8,688 nucleotides of DNA, taken from NCBI GenBank assembly GCA_030626365.1, contig DAOUPC010000105.1, positions 1-8,688 of the forward strand. Reading direction: 5' to 3'. Position numbers and translations under genes: made by a program. Below the pieces are notes generated by a model. It was not told the origin of the DNA. It saw only the letters and a list, made by a program, of their open reading frames with translations, and made no database searches. This document shows positions 5,531 to 8,688 of the stretch, piece by piece. This DNA comes from Paracoccaceae bacterium. Lineage in GTDB: Bacteria; Pseudomonadota; Alphaproteobacteria; Rhodobacterales; Rhodobacteraceae. How positions within the stretch are numbered: position 1 is the first letter of the stretch; each line of letters begins with the position of its first letter.

Positions 5531-6424
5531 TTAACCGGCAATCGATGCCGCGTGGATTGCGTCAATCGACGCGCCCAACCGGGTATCAAAGGCATCATCC
5601 GACTGATCCGCCGACAGCCCTTCGGACAGGGCGCGCGAAAAGGATGCGATGACCCCGCGATTTTGCGCCAGCCTGTTGTTGGCTTCCTCGCGGTCATAGC
5701 CGCCGGACAGGGCAACCACCCGCATTATCCGGTCGTGACTGACCAGTGTTTCGTAAAGGTTGGGCGTTTCCGGCAAGGTCAGTTTCAGCATGACCTGCTG
5801 ATCGCCCGGCAGCGCATCCAGCGCGCGGGTCAGCGTGTCCAGCAGGATGTCTTCGGCCGCGGCCTTGTCGGTGATGGTGATGGTCACTTCGGGTTCGATG
5901 ATCGGGATCAGCCCATGCGCCAGCACCTGTGCGGCGACCTCAAACTGTTGCTGCACATTGGCGGCGATTCCACTGACCGAGGCGGCATCAATGACCGACC
6001 GCATCTTGGTGCCGAATATGCCCAGCTTTGCAGCCCGCGCCAGCAACCCGTCCAGGCCATCGTTTGGCTTCATCAGCTTTACGCCGTCCTGCGCGTCCGC
6101 CAGCCCCTTGTCGATCTTCAAAAACGGCACCACATGGCGGTTTTCCCACAGGTATTGCGGGGTTGGAATGCCGTCGATGTCACGGTCCATGGTCATTTCA
6201 AACAAAATGGCCCCGATCACCTTATCGCCGCTAAAGGCGGGTGATTTGACGATACGACTGCGCATCGCATGTACCTGATCAAACATTTCCGCGTCCGATC
6301 CATAGGCGCTTTCGTCCACGCCATAAAGTTTCAGCGCCTTGGGCGTCGATCCGCCGCTTTGATCCAGTGCGGCGATAAATCCGCCAGCCGAGGTCATTTG
6401 CTTGGTCTGAATATCGTTGGACAT
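5531..6424 (-). CDS. fba: Class I fructose-bisphosphate aldolase
   Basis: The enzyme reversibly cleaves fructose 1,6-bisphosphate to dihydroxyacetone phosphate and glyceraldehyde 3-phosphate, through a Schiff base and without metal. I choose the ATG at 6424 (MSNDIQTKQMTSAGGF), giving 297 residues; a GTG four codons upstream (6436) is also possible, and neither has a strong Shine-Dalgarno. Class I features seen are ALDQSGGSTPKAL (Asp21), PFLKIDKG (Lys103), GTKMRSVI (Lys140), IIEPEV (Glu177, Glu179), MLKLTLPE (Lys214, the expected Schiff-base lysine) and the phosphate-binding SGGYDREEANN. The length fits the short bacterial class I enzymes rather than vertebrate ones of about 360 residues. It follows pgk on the same strand after a 167-nt gap containing a palindrome and a large stem-loop, so it is probably separately regulated as well as part of a glycolytic/gluconeogenic block. 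Confidence 0.94.
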   Translation of the reverse strand: MSNDIQTKQMTSAGGFIAALDQSGGSTPKALKLYGVDESAYGSDAEMFDQVHAMRSRIVKSPAFSGDKVIGAILFEMTMDRDIDGIPTPQYLWENRHVVPFLKIDKGLADAQDGVKLMKPNDGLDGLLARAAKLGIFGTKMRSVIDAASVSGIAANVQQQFEVAAQVLAHGLIPIIEPEVTITITDKAAAEDILLDTLTRALDALPGDQQVMLKLTLPETPNLYETLVSHDRIMRVVALSGGYDREEANNRLAQNRGVIASFSRALSEGLSADQSDDAFDTRLGASIDAIHAASIAG

Positions 6425-6445
6425 ATTATCTTTCACTTTTTATTG

Positions 6446-6498
6446 CGCGCGGTGCCGTGTGGCCCATATCCGGGCCGGTATCTGGCCTGCACCGCGCG
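6446..6498 (-). promoter_or_regulatory. Large stem-loop in the 5' leader of the aldolase gene
   Basis: CGCGCGGTGC (6446-6455) and GCACCGCGCG (6489-6498) are perfect 10-bp complements around a 33-nt loop. Inside the loop GGCCC (6461-6465) and GGGCC (6472-6476) form a further 5-bp stem. The structure ends 21 nt before the ATG, leaving an A-rich unpaired stretch that would hold the ribosome site. It could be a leader regulatory structure, an mRNA-stabilising hairpin, or a weak terminator of pgk, although on the minus strand it is followed by AATAAAAAG rather than a T run. Confidence 0.5.
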
Positions 6499-6529
6499 TA
6501 TATATGAATATCTTCAATGGGTCATGGTG

Positions 6530-6558
6530 GTATTAGGCCACGTGTTGAACGGGTTCAA
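6530..6558 (-). promoter_or_regulatory. Candidate aldolase promoter with a 14-bp palindrome over its -35
   Basis: On the minus strand TTGAAC (6558-6553) and TAATAC (6535-6530) are 17 nt apart, a tolerable sigma70-type pair that would start transcription near 6523 and give a leader of about 100 nt. The -35 is half of a perfect palindrome TTGAACGGGTTCAA (6545-6558; arms of 6 bp, 2-bp spacer), a plausible repressor site. A CACGTG palindrome is at 6539-6544. The assignment is from motif inspection only. Confidence 0.35.
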
Positions 6559-6591
6559 TGATGGTTGCGCTAGCATTCAGGTCTGGCGATC

Positions 6592-7782
6592 TTATCCGCC
6601 AAGGGCGGCCACGCCGGGCAGGGTCTTGCCCTCCATCCATTCCAGAAAGGCCCCCCCGGCGGTCGAAATATAGGTAAATGCCTGCGCTGCCCCGGCCTGA
6701 TTAAGGGCGGCCACCGTGTCGCCGCCGCCCGCCACGCTGACCAGTTGTCCGGCTTTTGTCAGCTCTGCGGCCTTGCTTGCGGCGGCGTTGGTGGCGCGGT
6801 CAAAGGGCGGGATTTCAAAGGCCCCAAGTGGGCCGTTCCAGATCAGGGTCTTGGCAGATTCCAGCGCCGTGACGATCCGCGCAACCGTTTCGGGGCCGGC
6901 GTCCAGTATCATGGCATCTGCTGGGCAGGCGTCGGCACCAACCGTTTCATTGGCCGCACCCGCCTTGAAGTCACGCGCCACAACCACGTCACCGGGCAAC
7001 AGGATATGACAGCCGGTGCCTTGCGCCTTGGCGATGATGGTGCGCGCGGTATCGGTCATGTCGTGTTCGCACAGGGATTTGCCCACATCGATGCCCTGTG
7101 CCGCCAGAAACGTGTTGGCCATGCCGCCGCCAATCACCAGCGTGTCGACCTTTTCCACCAGATTTCCCAGCAACTCCAGCTTGCTGGACACCTTGGCCCC
7201 GCCGACCACCGCCACCAGCGGGCGCTGTGGGTTGCCAAGCGCGGTTTCCAGCGCGCTCAGCTCGCCCTGCATCAGCCGCCCGGCACAGGCGGGCAACAGC
7301 CGCGCCAGACCTTCGGTCGAGGCATGCGCGCGATGCGCCGCCGAAAACGCATCATTGCAATAGATGTCCCCAAGGGCGGCCATTTCGGCGGCAAGGCCGG
7401 GGTCATTCGCGGTTTCGCCCGCGTGAAACCGGGTATTTTCCAGCAACAGAACCTGCCCGTCCTTCAGGGTGGCCACTGCGGCCTCGGCCGCAGGTCCGCG
7501 GCAATCGGCGCAGAACAATACCGGCACGCCAAACGCCGCCTCAAGTGCGGGCACCAGCGGGCGCAGCGACATCTCGGGCACATGTTTGCCCTTGGGGCGT
7601 CCAAAATGCGCCAGCAGGATTGGCCTGCCACCGCTGGCCAGAATATCGTGGATGGTTGGCACAATGCGCCGGATACGGGTGTCGTCGGTGACAACACCGT
7701 TTTCCACCGGCACATTCACATCCACCCGCACCAGCACCCGTTTGGCGCCCAGTTCCATATCGTCCAGCGTGTTCCAACCCAT
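6592..7782 (-). CDS. pgk: Phosphoglycerate kinase
   Basis: Pgk interconverts 1,3-bisphosphoglycerate plus ADP with 3-phosphoglycerate plus ATP, in glycolysis, gluconeogenesis and, where present, the Calvin cycle. The protein has 396 residues, the standard bacterial length. The N-terminal domain shows RVDVNVPVENG (19-29), DDTRIR (33-38), the substrate-binding HFGRPKG (59-65), LLENTRFHAGE (113-123) and NDAFSAAHRAHAS (143-155). The C-terminal nucleotide domain shows VVGGAKVSSKLELL (192-205), VIGGGMANTF (216-225), WNGPLGAFE (315-323), SVAGGGDTVAAL (349-360) and STAGGAFLEWMEGK (373-386). The start ATG at 7782 is preceded by AAAGGGA (7797-7791). It is divergent from the cyclophilin pair and upstream of the aldolase gene on the same strand. 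Confidence 0.97.
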   Translation of the reverse strand: MGWNTLDDMELGAKRVLVRVDVNVPVENGVVTDDTRIRRIVPTIHDILASGGRPILLAHFGRPKGKHVPEMSLRPLVPALEAAFGVPVLFCADCRGPAAEAAVATLKDGQVLLLENTRFHAGETANDPGLAAEMAALGDIYCNDAFSAAHRAHASTEGLARLLPACAGRLMQGELSALETALGNPQRPLVAVVGGAKVSSKLELLGNLVEKVDTLVIGGGMANTFLAAQGIDVGKSLCEHDMTDTARTIIAKAQGTGCHILLPGDVVVARDFKAGAANETVGADACPADAMILDAGPETVARIVTALESAKTLIWNGPLGAFEIPPFDRATNAAASKAAELTKAGQLVSVAGGGDTVAALNQAGAAQAFTYISTAGGAFLEWMEGKTLPGVAALGG

Positions 7783-7817
7783 CGTGTCGTTCCCTTTGTC
7801 CGCCTCATCTGTGTGTT

Positions 7818-7845
7818 ATTTTCCTGCATTTGCGGCTTTGGTCAA
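7818..7845 (-). promoter_or_regulatory. Candidate sigma70-type promoter of pgk
   Basis: On the minus strand TTGACC (7845-7840) and GAAAAT (7823-7818) are separated by 16 nt. They match the sigma70 consensus at 5 of 6 and 4 of 6 positions. The start of transcription would be near 7811, leaving a leader of about 29 nt with the pgk ribosome site. The location in the divergent gap supports the call. Confidence 0.45.
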
Positions 7846-7853
7846 TGCGTCAC

Positions 7854-7882
7854 TTGGCATTCGGTGGTCCCGCCCTTAGGTA
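7854..7882 (+). promoter_or_regulatory. Candidate promoter of the cyclophilin pair
   Basis: TTGGCA (7854-7859) matches the -35 consensus at 5 of 6 positions. TAGGTA (7877-7882) lies 17 nt downstream but is a weak -10. The putative start of transcription falls near 7890, just before the strong AGGAG ribosome site at 7903-7907. Confidence 0.3.
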
Positions 7883-7913
7883 TCTTCGCAACGTTTAGTG
7901 ACAGGAGAGCCAG

Positions 7914-8420
7914 ATGGCCGATATCAAAGACCCCGAAAACACCATCCTGATGGAGCTGAAAGACGGCACCGTTACAATCGAACTGCTGGCCGATGTGGCC
8001 CCGGCCCATACCGAGCGGATGAAAACGCTGGCCCGCGCCGGTGCTTATGACAACGTCTGCTTTCACCGGGTGATCGACGGCTTCATGGCCCAGACCGGCG
8101 ACGTTCAGCATGGCAATATGGAAGACGGGTTCAACCTGCGCATGGCCGGCACCGGCAGTTCCGAACATGGCGACGTTCCGGCCGAGTTCTCGAAACTGCC
8201 GCACGGGCGTGGCACGTTGGGCGCGGCCCGGTCGGCCAATCCCGACAGCGCCAATTCGCAGTTTTTCATCAACTTCAAGGACAATGATTTCCTGAACGGG
8301 CAATACACTGTCTATGGCATGGTGATTGAGGGAATGGAGCACGTGGACGCCATTCAAAAGGGCGAACCACCGGCAAGCCCGGACCGGATGATCAGCGTCA
8401 AGGTGGCGTCCGATGCTTAA
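7914..8420 (+). CDS. ppiB: Peptidyl-prolyl cis-trans isomerase, cyclophilin type (cytoplasmic)
   Basis: Cyclophilins catalyse cis-trans isomerisation of X-Pro bonds and assist protein folding. This protein has 168 residues and no signal peptide, so it should be cytoplasmic. The start ATG at 7914 has a strong AGGAG (7903-7907) 6 nt upstream. Conserved elements are FHRVIDGFMAQTGD (50-63, with catalytic Arg52, then Phe57, Met58 and Gln60), ANSQFFIN (113-120) and FLNGQYTVYGMVIEGMEHVDAI (from 126). The position of human CypA Trp121 is Phe126, as is usual for bacterial cyclophilins of low cyclosporin affinity, and the CypA His126 position appears to be Tyr131. The stop codon overlaps the start of the next cyclophilin gene by 8 nt, so the two are probably co-transcribed and translationally coupled. 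The symbol is by analogy with the cytoplasmic E. coli enzyme. Confidence 0.93.
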   Translation: MADIKDPENTILMELKDGTVTIELLADVAPAHTERMKTLARAGAYDNVCFHRVIDGFMAQTGDVQHGNMEDGFNLRMAGTGSSEHGDVPAEFSKLPHGRGTLGAARSANPDSANSQFFINFKDNDFLNGQYTVYGMVIEGMEHVDAIQKGEPPASPDRMISVKVASDA

Positions 8421-8688
8421 GCTGGCCGCGGCTTTTGCTCTGTTGGCCGGTTCCGCATCTGCGACCGGCCTAGAGATCGAGATCGCGGGCGAGGGGGCCA
8501 ATGGGGTGATCACCATTGACCTGCTCGAGGATGTGGCCCCGGGCCACGTGGCGCAGATCGCGGCACTGGCGGCTGATGGGGCTTATGACGGCGTGGTGTT
8601 CCACCGGGTCATCGACGGGTTCATGGCGCAGACTGGCGATGTCGAATTTGGCAAGATTGGCGGCGACATGCGCCGGGCGGGCACCGGC
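8413..8688 (+). CDS. Exported cyclophilin-type peptidyl-prolyl isomerase (3' end cut by window)
   Basis: The frame begins at the ATG at 8413, inside the last codons of the preceding cyclophilin gene, with AAGGTGG (8400-8406) 6 nt upstream. It stays open to the window end (92 residues). The first 17 residues (MLKLAAAFALLAGSASA) look like a short Sec signal peptide, with a likely ASA/T cleavage after Ala17, so the mature enzyme should be periplasmic. The mature part contains GVITIDLLEDVAPGHV (31-46) and GAYDGVVFHRVIDGFMAQTG (57-76), with catalytic Arg65. It closely parallels its neighbour (GAYDNVCFHRVIDGFMAQTG), so the two are paralogues serving different compartments. The signal peptide is judged by eye. 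Confidence 0.88.
   Translation, partial: MLKLAAAFALLAGSASATGLEIEIAGEGANGVITIDLLEDVAPGHVAQIAALAADGAYDGVVFHRVIDGFMAQTGDVEFGKIGGDMRRAGTG

Noticed and set aside
5519..5541. TTGCCG/CGGCAA inverted repeat spanning the aldolase stop codon, considered as a terminator
   Set aside because: The stem is 6 bp with an 11-nt loop and no T run follows on the minus strand, so termination is not supported.
6745..7950. 401-codon open frame on the plus strand across pgk
   Set aside because: It is antisense to the complete, motif-rich pgk gene and overlaps the start of the cyclophilin gene. No family is recognisable, and such frames are expected from GC-rich codon bias.
1..8688. Search for mobile elements, CRISPR repeats, tRNA/rRNA genes, phage or defence genes
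   Set aside because: None seen. All coding space is taken by recognisable core genes, composition looks even across the window, and the only long repeat is the lipoyl-domain pair.

Overview
The window is ordinary core-genome DNA from an alphaproteobacterium, most likely of the order Rhodobacterales (Roseobacter/Rhodobacter relatives). Three things point there: the GC-rich coding sequence; the protein sequences themselves, notably an E1-beta subunit of pyruvate dehydrogenase with its own N-terminal lipoyl domain; and the gene order pgk - class I aldolase - ftsB - pdhA - pdhB - pdhC. I found no transposase, integrase, tRNA, rRNA, CRISPR array, phage gene or defence gene, and no previously undescribed system.

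Layout. At the left edge, a DksA/TraR-type zinc-finger gene (1-307, minus, cut by the window) is divergent from cysE (393-1202, plus), which encodes serine O-acetyltransferase. cysE converges on the pyruvate dehydrogenase genes, and a GC-rich hairpin module (about 1239-1303) separates them. On the minus strand from right to left come pgk (7782-6592), a class I fructose-bisphosphate aldolase (6424-5531), ftsB (5432-5121), then a separate promoter/operator region and pdhA (5016-4012), pdhB (3997-2621) and pdhC (2609-1305). On the plus strand, divergent from pgk, are two overlapping cyclophilin genes: a cytoplasmic one (7914-8420) and an exported one (from 8413, cut by the window end).

How the genes work together. 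Aldolase and phosphoglycerate kinase act in lower glycolysis and gluconeogenesis, and PdhABC carries pyruvate into acetyl-CoA. The E3 (lipoamide dehydrogenase) gene of the complex is not in the window. FtsB is a small division protein placed between these two metabolic blocks. CysE makes O-acetylserine, using the acetyl-CoA that PDH produces. The cyclophilins and the DksA-like protein are housekeeping functions.

The points most worth a second look are: a perfect 7-bp inverted repeat with a central CG just upstream of pdhA; a 14-bp palindrome plus a 53-nt stem-loop upstream of the aldolase gene; a CysE C-terminus lacking the usual terminal isoleucine tail; near-identical lipoyl-domain DNA in pdhB and pdhC; and the tandem cyclophilin pair. 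No stretch longer than 300 bases lacks a gene; the largest gap, 6425-6591, is described below.
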